From assembly GCA_017620335.1 (NCBI GenBank), contig JAFZQO010000042.1, positions 1 through 43,907 on the forward strand: a DNA stretch of 43,907 nt, written 5' to 3'. This document shows positions 24,301 to 33,950 of the stretch, in pieces. The translations under genes and the position numbers were made by a program. The stretch comes from Bacteroidales bacterium. Lineage in GTDB: Bacteria; Bacteroidota; Bacteroidia; Bacteroidales; UBA932. Every line of letters starts with the position of its first letter. The first letter of the stretch is position 1. The notes beneath the pieces are model-generated. The model was not told where the DNA came from and made no database searches. It saw only the letters and a program-made list of their open reading frames with translations.

Positions 24301-26019
24301 ATGATTTCCAGACTCCTGAAAATGGCATGCGGCGTCGCCGCCGCGGCTTTCATAATCCTGGGCACACATTCCTGCGTGAAGGTGGACAGCTCGCTTGGCG
24401 CGAACTTCGTCCCCCTCTCGCAGCTGTATGACGTATATAACGTGGAGGTCCCCCTGACGGACATCAAGATGAAGATGCTGGACAGCCTCTCCGGCTACTC
24501 CAACACCCGCATCACCTTCGGCGCCGTGCGCGACGAGGAGTTCGGGCTCACCACCCGCGGCTGCGCCCTCTCGCTCGTCCCCATCCTCGACACCGTCGAT
24601 TTCGGAAGGAATCCCGAATTCCGCTATTTCCGCTTCACTGCGGCGCGCGACACCATCAGCTACGCCGATGTCTCCGAGATCGACATCCTCCAGAACGTCA
24701 ACGTCTACGAGCTCAAGAACCCCATGGACTTCTCGTTCGTGGACCTCAACACCCCCGTCGAGCACAAGCCGGGCAGGGTCACCGACGGCGTCCCCGTGTA
24801 TAACGGCAAGGATTCGCTGAGCTTCCGCTTCAACCGCGCGTTCGGCGAGAAATACATGAAAATCACGACGGAGGACCTCCAGGACATGGACAAGTACCTC
24901 CAGAAGTGGCCGGGCATCTACATCGACACCGACGAGCCTGACGGCATCGGCGGCCGCATCAACATGTTCAACCTCCAGCTGGGCGTCAACACTTCCTACG
25001 GATACATCACCAAGGACTACGCCGAGCTGGCCTTCACGGCCGACTACAACGGGGTGAGGAAGGATTCCTCCTTCATCTTCTACTTCAGCCCCAACCAGTT
25101 CGTGGACCTCGACTCCCTCATCACCATGAAGAGCAGCAGCGAGTACTCGGACTACTATACCTTCCCCCAGTACTGTTTCAACACCACCACGCACGAAACG
25201 CGGGAGAGGGAGGGCAAGCCTGGCGCCACCATCAACATCGAGGGCGGCGGCGGCCTCAAGGCCGTCTTCTCCGCCGAGGAGATCCTCGGCAAGTTGCGCG
25301 ATGACATCTCGCAGCACGGCGACCCCGCCTCCGCGATAGTCACCCGCGCCACCATGGTTCTGCCGTTCGAGCTCCCGGAGGACTACACCGAGATGTTCCG
25401 ATTCCCGGACTACCTGAGCCCCACCTGCCGCCTCAGCTATGAGGACGGGGTGTCGTTCGCGAGTCTCACAGACGTGTCCTCCTCCAGCGAGGACCCCGGC
25501 AAGATGAACCGGTCGCTGCTCCAGTACTCCCCGGACATCACCTATCATGTCCAGAAGCTGCTCCAGAGCACGTCGTCGACCAAACTCTCCAACTATGACA
25601 TCTGGCTCCTGCTGATGAGCACGGAGTATTTCACCGTCGAGAATACCAGCTCCACGAGCATGAGCGACTACTACTACCAGCTGCAGCAGATGATGTACCT
25701 CAACCAGCTTTACGGCGGGTACGGAGGATATGGCGGTTACGGAGGATACGGCTATGGCGGCTATGGCTACGGCTACGGCGGTTATGGATACGGTGGATAT
25801 GGCGGATACGGAGGATACGGCTATGGCATGTCAAACTATTACAGCATGGCACTCCTCGCCTCGATGTATGCCAATTCCGGATCCTCCTCCACCAGGAAGT
25901 CCAAGATCGAGATGGACACGAGCCGCTACTTCAACGCGGCCCTGAACGGGCCGGAGGCCCCCAACGGCCGCGTCCCTACGCTCCGCGTCATCTACGCCCT
26001 TCCAAAGGAATCGGAATAA
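24301..26019 (+). CDS. DUF4270 lipoprotein with a Gly-Tyr repeat
   Basis: A 572-residue exported lipoprotein of the DUF4270 family, whose function is unknown. The N-terminal signal ends GTHSC, with lipid Cys26 or close by. The family core covers about residues 30-460 (VKVDSSLGANFVPLSQLYDV, DISQHGDPAS-like strands). Residues 471-509 form a low-complexity run of GGY/GY units, followed by MSNYYSMALLASMYANSG. The C-terminus is the usual TLRVIYALPKESE. It is probably cotranscribed with the GT5-like gene. The Gly-Tyr segment is not part of the family core as I know it. Confidence 0.87.
   Translation: MISRLLKMACGVAAAAFIILGTHSCVKVDSSLGANFVPLSQLYDVYNVEVPLTDIKMKMLDSLSGYSNTRITFGAVRDEEFGLTTRGCALSLVPILDTVDFGRNPEFRYFRFTAARDTISYADVSEIDILQNVNVYELKNPMDFSFVDLNTPVEHKPGRVTDGVPVYNGKDSLSFRFNRAFGEKYMKITTEDLQDMDKYLQKWPGIYIDTDEPDGIGGRINMFNLQLGVNTSYGYITKDYAELAFTADYNGVRKDSSFIFYFSPNQFVDLDSLITMKSSSEYSDYYTFPQYCFNTTTHETREREGKPGATINIEGGGGLKAVFSAEEILGKLRDDISQHGDPASAIVTRATMVLPFELPEDYTEMFRFPDYLSPTCRLSYEDGVSFASLTDVSSSSEDPGKMNRSLLQYSPDITYHVQKLLQSTSSTKLSNYDIWLLLMSTEYFTVENTSSTSMSDYYYQLQQMMYLNQLYGGYGGYGGYGGYGYGGYGYGYGGYGYGGYGGYGGYGYGMSNYYSMALLASMYANSGSSSTRKSKIEMDTSRYFNAALNGPEAPNGRVPTLRVIYALPKESE
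25711..25827 (+). repeat. Tandem Gly-Gly-Tyr coding repeat
   Basis: About thirteen short units built from GGNTAYGG encode an uninterrupted run of Gly and Tyr inside the DUF4270 gene. The near-identical units make this a likely site of length change by slippage. Confidence 0.85.
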
Positions 26020-26032
26020 CAGAAGGATTTGA

Positions 26033-26068
26033 CAAAAAAAACGAGGATGGCCCGTACGGGTCATCCTC
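26033..26068 (-). terminator. Terminator after acpP
   Basis: An 11-bp stem (26043-26053 with 26058-26068, one G-U pair) closes a GTAC loop. On the minus strand it is followed by a run of T residues (26041-26033), so it mainly serves acpP. A short CTTT on the plus side may let it also act weakly on the DUF4270 transcript. Confidence 0.8.
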
Positions 26069-26093
26069 TTTGTGATTACGCTTTTTTCAGATC

Positions 26094-26339
26094 CTACTCT
26101 CCGAGTTTCTCCTTGACCTTGTCAATGGCGTCCTGGACAGTGGCAATAGCGCTTGTTTCCTCATCCGGGATTTTGATGCCGAATACCCTCTCGAACTCCA
26201 TGAGGAGCTCCACGGTATCAAGGGAGTCAGCACCGAGATCATTGGTGAAGTTCGCGGTCTCAGTGACCTCGGAAGCTTCGACGCCGAGCTTGTCGACGAT
26301 GATCTCCTTTACCTTTTTTACGATTTCCTCGTACTGCAT
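26094..26339 (-). CDS. acpP: Acyl carrier protein
   Basis: An 81-residue acidic carrier of fatty acid intermediates. The phosphopantetheine site is Ser39 in [15 protein letters not shown]. The ATG at 26339 gives the standard start [15 protein letters not shown]; the upstream in-frame extension covers the promoter and is rejected. It is monocistronic, with its own promoter and terminator; fab genes are not adjacent. Confidence 0.97.
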   Translation of the reverse strand: MQYEEIVKKVKEIIVDKLGVEASEVTETANFTNDLGADSLDTVELLMEFERVFGIKIPDEETSAIATVQDAIDKVKEKLGE

Positions 26340-26391
26340 AATCTTAAAAATTAGTTTATGGTTTATAAATACACTTTCCTGCAATGTTCGG

Positions 26392-26423
26392 CAAAGTAAC
26401 GAATTAATTTTCAAAAAAACAAA
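26392..26423 (-). promoter_or_regulatory. acpP promoter
   Basis: On the minus strand, TTTG (26423-26420), a 20-bp spacer and TTACTTTG (26399-26392) match the Bacteroidota -33/-7 layout with one mismatch. The leader would be about 50 nt. Confidence 0.6.
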
Positions 26424-26455
26424 CATCCGTCCCTTTTGCCGGGTCACATCCTTCG

Positions 26456-27214
26456 CTACGCTGTCCCGTCATTGCAAGCATCGTGCCGCTTGCTCAGGTT
26501 GATCCATATCCTCAGTCCGTTGAGTGAATTGAGCAGATAGAAGGAGTACTTGACGACGTAAATCGCTGAATATTGGTCGGATGTGTTTTTCAGTGCGACA
26601 CTCCACATCACTACGGAGGCGATGTTGACCAGTATCCAGAATATCCACTGCTCCATGTACGCGGTCGAAAGGAGGTACTGGCCGAGGATATTGCACACCA
26701 TGCTGACCGCATCCATCAGGACCGCCACCTTGAGGAACTGTCCCGCGGCCTCCTTGTCCACCGATGCGAGTATCAGGTACATCACCACGGTTCCGACGAG
26801 GAAAAGCGAGGAGAACAGTATCCACTGCTTTCCGGAGAGGCGCCTGGCCTGGACCTGCTTGTGGGCTTCCGCGCCACGCTTCTTCCATTGGAAGAAACCT
26901 ATGAACTGCATGGGCACGAAGTAGAGGCCGTTGATGATGGCGTTGCCGAGGCCGGCTCCGCCGCGGCGCCAGGTCACGAAGCACATGCTGGCGTAGATGG
27001 CGACGTCAAGCAGGCCGAAAAGGAAGGTCAGGATGCGGCCGTTGGCCGAACAGACGACGCTGAGGATGCCCATCAGCGAGCCGAAGGCCGCGATGAGCAG
27101 TCCGATGCGGCCGCTCTCCGCGGCGTTGAACTTCAGGACCGTGGTCAGCACGATCGCCACCGTCATCCCTATCAGGATGAACGCGTTGAAAAACTTATTG
27201 AACTTCTCTTCCAT
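26456..27214 (-). CDS. pnuC: PnuC-type nicotinamide riboside transporter
   Basis: A 252-residue inner-membrane protein of the PnuC family, which takes up nicotinamide riboside for NAD synthesis. About seven membrane segments are visible, with family stretches [20 protein letters not shown] and [18 protein letters not shown]. It follows uvrC after 3 bp and is probably cotranscribed with it. A close alternative is a PnuC relative for another vitamin; no riboswitch precedes it. Confidence 0.88.
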   Translation of the reverse strand: MEEKFNKFFNAFILIGMTVAIVLTTVLKFNAAESGRIGLLIAAFGSLMGILSVVCSANGRILTFLFGLLDVAIYASMCFVTWRRGGAGLGNAIINGLYFVPMQFIGFFQWKKRGAEAHKQVQARRLSGKQWILFSSLFLVGTVVMYLILASVDKEAAGQFLKVAVLMDAVSMVCNILGQYLLSTAYMEQWIFWILVNIASVVMWSVALKNTSDQYSAIYVVKYSFYLLNSLNGLRIWINLSKRHDACNDGTA

Positions 27215-27217
27215 AAT

Positions 27218-29008
27218 CTATCTGGCAAGGGCGGCGCGTATGCGGGCGGCAAGGGCCGGGCCGACCAGCTTCGCGAGGTCGGCCTCCGGCGCGGCCGCTA
27301 TCCGCGCCACGCTCCCGAAATGCATCAGCAGCCGCTGTTCCGTCTTCTCACCCACGCCCGGGATGTCGCGCAGGGCGGAGTGCACCTGGGCCTTGCTGCG
27401 CAGGTCCCGGTGGAAGGTGATACCGAAGCGGTGCGCCTCGTCGCGTATCTGGGTTATCACCCGGAACGCCTGGGAGTTGCGGTCGAGGAATAGCGGATAG
27501 GGATCCCCTATCCTGATGACCTCCTCAAGTCGCTTCGCAAGGCCCACGACCGTCATGCGGTCCTGGATGCCAAGCTCGCACAGGGCCTCCCAGGCCTGGC
27601 CGAGCTGGCCTTTGCCGCCGTCGATCACCACCAGCTGGGGCAAGTCGTCCGGGGCTTCCGCCAGCAGGCGGGAATACCGCCTGTTCACGATCTCCTTCAT
27701 CGAGGCGAAGTCGTTGGCCCCCACGACGGTCTTTATCTTGAATTTCCTGTAATCCTTCTTCGACGGGACTCCGTCGCGGAACACGACGCATGACGCCACC
27801 GGATTGGTGCCCTGGATGTTGGAGTTGTCGAAACATTCCATGTGCACCGGCGCCACGGACATCCCAAGGGCCTTGCGGACATCCTCCACCACGGCCGCCC
27901 GGAAAGCGTCGGGGTCGGTGTGCTCGCGCTGCTTCATGGCGTTGAACTGGAACTCCTTCGCATTCTTCAGGCTCAGAGTGAGCAGGGCGAGCTTGTCCCC
28001 CCTGACGGGGATGTGGAAGCTCACGCCCGGAATCTCCACGTCCGGGAGGAAGGGCACGATGATCTCGCGCGACAGCTCCCCGAACTTGGACTCGATCTCC
28101 GCGATGAAGCTGCTGAGCACGGCCGCCTGCTCCTCCTCGATGTTCATCCTGAAGCCCAGGTTGAGCGACTGCACGACCGAGCCGGAGCGTATGCGGAGGA
28201 AATTGCCGAAAGCCTCGCTCCCCTCGAAGACGAGCGAGAAAACGTCGGCGTCGGTGTCCCGCGCCGCGGAAATGATGGAATGCGAATAGTGCTTCTCGAG
28301 CGCCGAGATCTTCTCCTTGTACTCCTGGGCGGACTCGAAGTCGAGGGCCTCGGCGGCCTGCGACATCCGCTCGCGGTAGCGGTGCAGGATGTCGCCCACG
28401 CCGCCCTTCAGCAGCGAGGTTATCTCCTCTATCCACCCGCCGTACTCCTCGACGGAAACGGCCCCGACGCAGCAGCCCCTGCATTTCCCGATATGGAAAT
28501 CCAGGCAGGGCCTGACCTTCTTCCTCAGGATGGACTCGGAATCTATCCTGTGCTTGCAGGAACGCAACGGATAATGGCCGTAGAACAGGTCCAGCAGGCC
28601 GTGCGCGTAGGTTGCCGAGCTGTAAGGCCCGAAATAGCTCGAGCCGTTCTGGACAAGGCGGCGCGTCAGGAACACCCGCGGATAGGGCTCCGCCGTGACA
28701 CAGATCCAAGGATAGGTCTTGGAGTCCTTCAGAAGGATGTTGTACTTGGGCTTGTACTGCTTGATGAGGTTGTTCTCGAGCAGCAGGGCGTCGGCTTCGG
28801 TATCGACCACAGAATACTGCACGTCGGCGATCTTCGACACCAGGATGCGGGTCTTGGTGTTGAGCCTCTCTGGCGGCACGAAATACTGGTGGACGCGCTT
28901 GAAAAGGTCCTTGGCCTTGCCCACATAAATGACCTTTCCCTCGGAGTCGTAATACCTGTAGACTCCGGGGGAATGCGGTAAAAGGTCTATCTTATCCCTG
29001 ACTTCCAC
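27218..29008 (-). CDS. uvrC: Excinuclease ABC subunit C
   Basis: The 596-residue UvrC makes both incisions in nucleotide excision repair. Domains in order: GIY-YIG nuclease (about 12-95, GVYRYYDSEGKVIYVGKA), Cys-rich region (RPCLDFHIGKCRGCCVG), UVR motif (about 200-240), the RNase H-like nuclease (from about 370, ECFDNSNIQGTNPVAS and LVVIDGGKGQLGQA), and C-terminal helix-hairpin-helix repeats (IPGVGEKTEQRLL). It starts with GTG, whose G is the last base of the upstream TAG stop, suggesting coupled translation. Confidence 0.96.
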   Translation of the reverse strand: MEVRDKIDLLPHSPGVYRYYDSEGKVIYVGKAKDLFKRVHQYFVPPERLNTKTRILVSKIADVQYSVVDTEADALLLENNLIKQYKPKYNILLKDSKTYPWICVTAEPYPRVFLTRRLVQNGSSYFGPYSSATYAHGLLDLFYGHYPLRSCKHRIDSESILRKKVRPCLDFHIGKCRGCCVGAVSVEEYGGWIEEITSLLKGGVGDILHRYRERMSQAAEALDFESAQEYKEKISALEKHYSHSIISAARDTDADVFSLVFEGSEAFGNFLRIRSGSVVQSLNLGFRMNIEEEQAAVLSSFIAEIESKFGELSREIIVPFLPDVEIPGVSFHIPVRGDKLALLTLSLKNAKEFQFNAMKQREHTDPDAFRAAVVEDVRKALGMSVAPVHMECFDNSNIQGTNPVASCVVFRDGVPSKKDYRKFKIKTVVGANDFASMKEIVNRRYSRLLAEAPDDLPQLVVIDGGKGQLGQAWEALCELGIQDRMTVVGLAKRLEEVIRIGDPYPLFLDRNSQAFRVITQIRDEAHRFGITFHRDLRSKAQVHSALRDIPGVGEKTEQRLLMHFGSVARIAAAPEADLAKLVGPALAARIRAALAR

Positions 29009-29832
29009 TACTTCGCGACGGCCGCGACAGCGTCCTCGAGGGCCTTGCCGCGCAGGTCGCGCTTCAGGATGGTGCCGTCAGGACCGAAGAGGATCACGTG
29101 CGGTATGCCGTCGATGCCGTAGAGGGCGGCGGGCTCCTGGTGTCCGTTGTTGATCTGGTTCCAGGTGATGCCGTAGACGACGGCCGTGTCGATGGTGTTC
29201 TTCCAGTTCATGCCGCGGCTCTCCTCCCAGACTGCCACGCTGAGGATGTCGAAATTATCGCCGTGGTACTTGTTGTACACGTTCACGATGTTCGGGAGTT
29301 CGGCCTTGCAGGGCGGGCACCAGGGGGACCAGAAGTCCACGAGGATGTACTTGCCCTTGCCGACATAGTCGGAGAGCTTGCGCTGCTCGGTTATAAGGGT
29401 ACCGTCGGGATTCTCGCCCAGGACATGGTCCACGGTGAAGTCCACGAAAGGCTGTCCCTCCTTGGTCGCGATCTTGGTGTCAAGGCCTTCTGCGACACGC
29501 TGGACGAAAGCGTCCTCCTTGAACTCGTCGGAAAGGCGCGCGATGGCGTCCTTGAGGTCCTCGGGGTCGGCATAGTAATAGCAGGCCTGCAGCGCCTCGA
29601 GCGCCACGGTGTCCTTGGGATACTTCTTCATGGTGGCGAGGCTCAGGTCCACGATCTTCTTTATCGTCTCGTCCTCGATGGCGTCGGGGTCCTCGGCCGC
29701 CTGGTACTCGTCCATGATCTTCTGCATTTCGGCCTCATAGGCCTCCATCTTCTCGGCATTGGTCTTCGGGCCGTTATTGCATGCGACGGCCGCGATCATC
29801 ACGGCAACTGCCGCAAACAGGATCTTTTTCAT
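29008..29832 (-). CDS. TlpA-like thioredoxin-domain lipoprotein
   Basis: A 274-residue exported lipoprotein with signal peptide and lipid Cys18, a helical region (about 25-120), and a C-terminal TlpA/AhpC-type thioredoxin fold. The redox site is WCPPC (Cys172, Cys175) in VDFWSPWCPPCKAELP, and the cis-Pro is in GIPHVILFG. It probably reduces disulfides or haem-ligating cysteines outside the inner membrane. It overlaps the uvrC start by one base. Confidence 0.92.
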   Translation of the reverse strand: MKKILFAAVAVMIAAVACNNGPKTNAEKMEAYEAEMQKIMDEYQAAEDPDAIEDETIKKIVDLSLATMKKYPKDTVALEALQACYYYADPEDLKDAIARLSDEFKEDAFVQRVAEGLDTKIATKEGQPFVDFTVDHVLGENPDGTLITEQRKLSDYVGKGKYILVDFWSPWCPPCKAELPNIVNVYNKYHGDNFDILSVAVWEESRGMNWKNTIDTAVVYGITWNQINNGHQEPAALYGIDGIPHVILFGPDGTILKRDLRGKALEDAVAAVAK

Positions 29833-29855
29833 TCTATCTGACTTTGATTTGGTTG

Positions 29856-29863
29856 CAAAAATA
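29856..29863 (-). promoter_or_regulatory. -7 element of the tlpA-like/uvrC/pnuC operon
   Basis: TATTTTTG on the minus strand fits TAnnTTTG, 23 bases before the start at 29832. uvrC and pnuC have no spacer long enough for promoters of their own. Confidence 0.6.
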
Positions 29864-29875
29864 AGAAATATTCCT

Positions 29876-31246
29876 CTACATCAAGAGGTTGGAGATGAAA
29901 ATCACTATGATGGCTGCGGGGGCGACGTAGCGTATGAAGAAGTACACCACGTCGAAGACGCGCTTGTTGAAGCGGAGCGAGCCGCCGTTGGTGAACTCGT
30001 CGCGCACCTCCGCCTTCTTCATCTTCCATCCCACGAAGAACACGAACAGCAGGCTTCCGAAGGTCATCAGGAAGTCGGAGGTGAGGTGGTCGCAGGCGTC
30101 GAATATCGTCATGCCGAAGACGTGGACGTCCTTCAGCGGCCCGAATGACAGCGAGCACAGCACTCCCAGGACCCAGCAGCCCGCGAAAAGCAGGGCCGTC
30201 GCCCTGGTACGAGACATCTTCCGCTGGTCCACCAGGTACGCCACGCCCACCTCCAGCATCGAGATCGATGAGGTCAGGGCCGCGAAGAGTATGGTCAGGA
30301 AGAACAGTATCGCCACGATGTCGCACAGCCACGGCGCGTCGGCGCCCATCGTCGAGAAGATGAACGGCAGAGTCTCGAAGATGAGGCCCGGGCCGGCGCC
30401 CGGCTCTATGCCCGCGGCGAAGACGGCGGGCATGATGGCGAAGCCGGCTATGATGGCGAAACCGAGGTCGAACAGGGCGGTAAATATGCCTGTGGCCATC
30501 AGGTTCTCGTCAGACTTCAGGTACGACGCGTAAGTCAGGATGCAGCCCACGCCCAGCGAAAGCGAGAAGAAAGCCTGGCCCATGGCCGAAAGCAGGGCGG
30601 AGCCCGTGATCTTCGAGAAATCGGGATGTATCAGGTAGTCGATGCCGGCCTTCGCCCCGGGCAGGTTCACCGAATACAGCATGATCAGCACTATCAGGAT
30701 GAACAGCACCGGAGTCGTGAGCTTGGTGAACCTCTCGATGCCTCCGCGGACTCCGAAGATGATGACCACCGCGTTGACCAGTAGGAATATGGTATGGAAC
30801 ACTATCGGCTTCCACGGGGACGTGATGAAGCTGCCGAACACGGCGGAATGCTCCTCCATGCTGACCGCAGGGTCGGAGAAGGACAGGCTGAGGGACTTCA
30901 GGAAATACTCGATGGACCAGCCTCCCACGACGCTGTAGTACGAAAGGATTATCAGCGGGGTGAAAACGGTAAGGAAGCCCAGCCATTTCCAGCGCGTGCC
31001 GGGAGCGAGCTTCTCCATCGCCCCGAAAGTGCTCAGGTGCGTCCTTTTGCCGATGATAGACTCGGCAAGGAAGATCGGGATACAGAGGAACACGGCGGAG
31101 AACAGGTACACGAGGATGAACGCCGCGCCGCCGTTCTGCCCCACCATGTAAGGGAAACGCCAGATGTTGCCAAGGCCTATGGCCGAACCGGCCATGGCCA
31201 TGATAGCCGTGAAGCGGCTGTTGAAATTCCCCCTTTCCTTGACCAT
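29876..31246 (-). CDS. NSS-family sodium-dependent transporter (1)
   Basis: A 456-residue member of the neurotransmitter:sodium symporter family (LeuT/MhsT-like), which imports amino acids with Na+. TM1 carries GSAIGLGNIWRFPYMVGQNG, the broken helix that binds substrate and Na+. TM6 region and TM8 (ALTSSISMLEVGVAYLVDQR) are also typical. Eleven to twelve membrane segments are present. It lies 3 bp after a close paralogue. Substrate cannot be told; tryptophan or tyrosine are known for bacterial members. Confidence 0.94.
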   Translation of the reverse strand: MVKERGNFNSRFTAIMAMAGSAIGLGNIWRFPYMVGQNGGAAFILVYLFSAVFLCIPIFLAESIIGKRTHLSTFGAMEKLAPGTRWKWLGFLTVFTPLIILSYYSVVGGWSIEYFLKSLSLSFSDPAVSMEEHSAVFGSFITSPWKPIVFHTIFLLVNAVVIIFGVRGGIERFTKLTTPVLFILIVLIMLYSVNLPGAKAGIDYLIHPDFSKITGSALLSAMGQAFFSLSLGVGCILTYASYLKSDENLMATGIFTALFDLGFAIIAGFAIMPAVFAAGIEPGAGPGLIFETLPFIFSTMGADAPWLCDIVAILFFLTILFAALTSSISMLEVGVAYLVDQRKMSRTRATALLFAGCWVLGVLCSLSFGPLKDVHVFGMTIFDACDHLTSDFLMTFGSLLFVFFVGWKMKKAEVRDEFTNGGSLRFNKRVFDVVYFFIRYVAPAAIIVIFISNLLM

Positions 31247-31249
31247 GCG

Positions 31250-32617
31250 CTACAGGGTGAAGTTGGTGAAGAATATGAGGAGCACCGCGATGGGGGCAAC
31301 CCACTTGATCAGGAAATACACGGCGTTGAACAGCGGGACGTTGCGGCGCTTGGTGCCGCCGTTGGTGAACTCGTCCCTGACGTCCTCCTTCTTCATGACG
31401 AAACCGACGAACACCACCGACAGGAAGGCCATGATGAGCAGCAGGATGTTGGACGCCACCCAGTCGAAGATGTCGAAGATGTTCATTCCGGACACCTTCA
31501 GGCCCGACAGGGGGCCGAAGGACAGCGAGCAGAGCGTTCCCGCCGCACCGCAGACCAGGAACATCACGAACACCGCCCGGCCGCGGCGCATGCGGAACTT
31601 CTCCACCAGGAACGCGGTTCCCACCTCGATGAGCGAAATCAGCGAGGTCATGGCCGCCACGATGACGGTGAAGAAGAACAGGCCGGCGACGACCGTGCTG
31701 AGGGCCGGGGCTTCCTGGCCCATCTTGCAGAAGATGTAGGGGATGCTCTGGAAGATGAGGCCGGGGCCGGCGCCGGGCTCTATGCCGGCGGCGAAGACGG
31801 CCGGCATGATGGCCAGGCCGGCCAGCAGCGCGAAGAGCAGGTCAGAAACCGCGGTCCCGGCGCTGGACACCAGGATATTCTCGTTCCGGTGTACATATGA
31901 ACCGTATGTGATGATTATGCCCATGCCGAGGGACAGGGAATAGAAACTCTGTCCCAGCGCATAAGCAAACGTGCGCGGCGTGAACTCGGAGAAGTCAGGC
32001 TTGAAAAGGTAGCGTACACCCTCGCCGGCGCCAGGAAGGCTCATGGAGTATAGGGCTATCGCCACGATCAGGAAGAACAGCACCGGAAGGATGAACTTGC
32101 TGAACTTCTCGATGCCGGCCTTCACGCCCAGCGCCACTACGATCGCGGACATGGCGAGGAAGAGCAGGTGCATCAGCACCGGAACCCACGTGGAGGAGAC
32201 GAACCCGGTGAAGATGCCGCTGGTCGTCCCGGGGTCGGCATGCAGGAACTCAAGGGAACAGGCCTTGAAGAAATAATCAAGGGACCATCCCCCGATGACG
32301 CTGTAATAGGATGCGATAATGGTCGGTATGAGTATCGGCAGAACGCTTATCGACCTCCAGAAGGGTTTTCCGGGAGCTAGCCTGACAAAGGCGTCGCGGG
32401 CGTTGGTGTGGCTGCGGCGGCCTATTATCACCTCCGCGATGAAGATGGGCAGGGAGAACAGGATCGTCGCCACGATGTAAATCAGGACAAATACCGCTCC
32501 CCCGTGCTCTCCGACCATATAGGGGAAGCGCCAGAGGTTGCCAAGGCCTATGGCCGACCCGGCCATGGCGAAAATGACGGCAGTCCGGCTGCCGAAGCCT
32601 TCTCTCTTCTTTTCCAT
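31250..32617 (-). CDS. NSS-family sodium-dependent transporter (2)
   Basis: A 455-residue paralogue of the downstream transporter, with the same TM1 motif (GSAIGLGNLWRFPYMVGEHG), FAAGIEPGAGPGLIFQ, and TM8 stretch AAMTSLISLIEVGTAFLVEK. The C-termini of both copies also match (KKEDVRDEFTNGG against KKAEVRDEFTNGG), so they arose by tandem duplication. AAGGAG stands about 20 bases before the start, an unusual Shine-Dalgarno-like stretch at non-standard distance. It follows folA after 38 bp. Confidence 0.94.
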   Translation of the reverse strand: MEKKREGFGSRTAVIFAMAGSAIGLGNLWRFPYMVGEHGGAVFVLIYIVATILFSLPIFIAEVIIGRRSHTNARDAFVRLAPGKPFWRSISVLPILIPTIIASYYSVIGGWSLDYFFKACSLEFLHADPGTTSGIFTGFVSSTWVPVLMHLLFLAMSAIVVALGVKAGIEKFSKFILPVLFFLIVAIALYSMSLPGAGEGVRYLFKPDFSEFTPRTFAYALGQSFYSLSLGMGIIITYGSYVHRNENILVSSAGTAVSDLLFALLAGLAIMPAVFAAGIEPGAGPGLIFQSIPYIFCKMGQEAPALSTVVAGLFFFTVIVAAMTSLISLIEVGTAFLVEKFRMRRGRAVFVMFLVCGAAGTLCSLSFGPLSGLKVSGMNIFDIFDWVASNILLLIMAFLSVVFVGFVMKKEDVRDEFTNGGTKRRNVPLFNAVYFLIKWVAPIAVLLIFFTNFTL

Positions 32618-32655
32618 CTTGAACTACTAACTAACTCCTTATCAAAAAGATGCGC

Positions 32656-33153
32656 TTATTCGCCGCGCCTCTTGTATACTACGAACTCGTAGGTGAACCC
32701 CGTAGCCTCGTCCGTATGCGTCTCCGACACGGAAGCCTTTTCCCAGAATTCCTCCTCGATGACGGGGAAGAAAGCGTCCGCCTCCGGGATGGTCGTGTGG
32801 ACATGCGTGATGTACAGCGTGTCCATGTCCATCAGGGCCGCCCGGTAAACCGAAGCCCCGCCCATGATGAAGCATTTTTCGGCCCCCTCCGCGGCGGCAT
32901 ACGCCTCCTCGAAGGAATTCACGCATACCACATCGTCCGGAATCGGGTCCCAGCCGAGGTTCAGCACGATGTTCTTCCTGCCCTTGAGCGGACGGAAAGG
33001 CAGGGAGAAATAGGTCGTACGGCCCATTATGACCGGAAAGCCCTTCGTCTTCTCCTTGAAATACTTCAGGTCCTCGGGCAGGTGCCAGGGCAGCCCGCCC
33101 TTGACGCCGATGGCCCAGTCGTCGGCCACGGCAACTATAAGGCATTTCTCCAT
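32656..33153 (-). CDS. folA: Dihydrofolate reductase
   Basis: A 165-residue cytosolic enzyme that reduces dihydrofolate with NADPH, regenerating the cofactor used by ThyA. Typical stretches are IVAVADDWAIGVKGGLPWHL, PEDLKYFKEKTKG, VIMGRTTYFSLPFRPLKGRKN, and MGGASVYRAAL. It follows thyA after 2 bp, so the two are cotranscribed. Confidence 0.96.
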   Translation of the reverse strand: MEKCLIVAVADDWAIGVKGGLPWHLPEDLKYFKEKTKGFPVIMGRTTYFSLPFRPLKGRKNIVLNLGWDPIPDDVVCVNSFEEAYAAAEGAEKCFIMGGASVYRAALMDMDTLYITHVHTTIPEADAFFPVIEEEFWEKASVSETHTDEATGFTYEFVVYKRRGE

Positions 33154-33155
33154 AA

Positions 33156-33950
33156 CTATACTGCCACAGGGGCCTTGATCGCCGGCCAGGGGTCGTACCC
33201 CTCCAGCGTGAAGTCCCCGTAATCAAAGTCAAACAAACTCTTCACCTCCGGGTTGAGGCGCATCTTCGGCAGCAGCCGCGGCTCGCGCGAGAGCTGCAGG
33301 TCCACCTGCTCGAAATGGTTGAGGTAGATGTGGGTGTCGCCCGTGGTGTGGATGAATTCTCCCGGCTGCAGGCCGCATACCTGGGCTATCATCATGGTCA
33401 GGAGCGAATATGAGGCGATGTTGAACGGCACTCCGAGGAAGGTGTCGGCGCTGCGCTGGTAAAGCTGGCAGGACAGCTTCCCGTCCGCCACGTAGAACTG
33501 GAAGAGGCAGTGGCAGGGCGGCAGGGCCATCCTGTCCACCTCGGCGGGATTCCACGCGCTGACTATCATGCGGCGAGAATCAGGATTGCGGCGTATGGTG
33601 TCGACGACCTGCGACAGCTGGTCGATGGCGCGCCCGTCGGGCGCCGGCCAGCTGCGCCACTGGTGCCCGTAAACGGGCCCCAAGTCGCCGTTCTCGTCGG
33701 CCCACTCGTCCCAGATGGACACTCCGTGGTCCTTCAGGTACTTGATGTTGGTGTCGCCGGCAATGAACCAGAGGAGCTCGTAGATGATGGACTTCAGGTG
33801 CACCTTCTTGGTGGTGAGCAGGGGGAAGCCCTCGCCCAGGTCGAAGCGCATCTGATAGCCGAACACGCTCTGCGTGCCCACTCCGGTACGGTCCTTCTTT
33901 ATGGCTCCGTTCTCGCGGATGTGCCTCAGCAGGTCGAGATACTGTTTCAT
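33156..33950 (-). CDS. thyA: Thymidylate synthase
   Basis: The 264-residue enzyme makes dTMP from dUMP with methylene-THF. Catalytic Cys146 is in [13 protein letters not shown]; other signatures are [34 protein letters not shown] and [14 protein letters not shown]. The ATG at 33950 gives the same N-terminus and length as E. coli ThyA; a longer in-frame start overlaps galM and is rejected. The start overlaps the galM stop by 4 bp (ATGA), and folA follows. Confidence 0.97.
   Translation of the reverse strand: MKQYLDLLRHIRENGAIKKDRTGVGTQSVFGYQMRFDLGEGFPLLTTKKVHLKSIIYELLWFIAGDTNIKYLKDHGVSIWDEWADENGDLGPVYGHQWRSWPAPDGRAIDQLSQVVDTIRRNPDSRRMIVSAWNPAEVDRMALPPCHCLFQFYVADGKLSCQLYQRSADTFLGVPFNIASYSLLTMMIAQVCGLQPGEFIHTTGDTHIYLNHFEQVDLQLSREPRLLPKMRLNPEVKSLFDFDYGDFTLEGYDPWPAIKAPVAV

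Noticed and set aside
23983-25548. 521-codon minus-strand frame opposite the DUF4270 gene
   Set aside because: Antisense to two genes with recognisable families.
25711-25827. Possible CRISPR-like repeat array
   Set aside because: The repeats are in frame, have no unique spacers and encode Gly-Tyr inside a gene.
30794-31900. 368-codon plus-strand frame opposite the NSS transporters
   Set aside because: Charged, repeat-like composition and antisense to two clear transporters.
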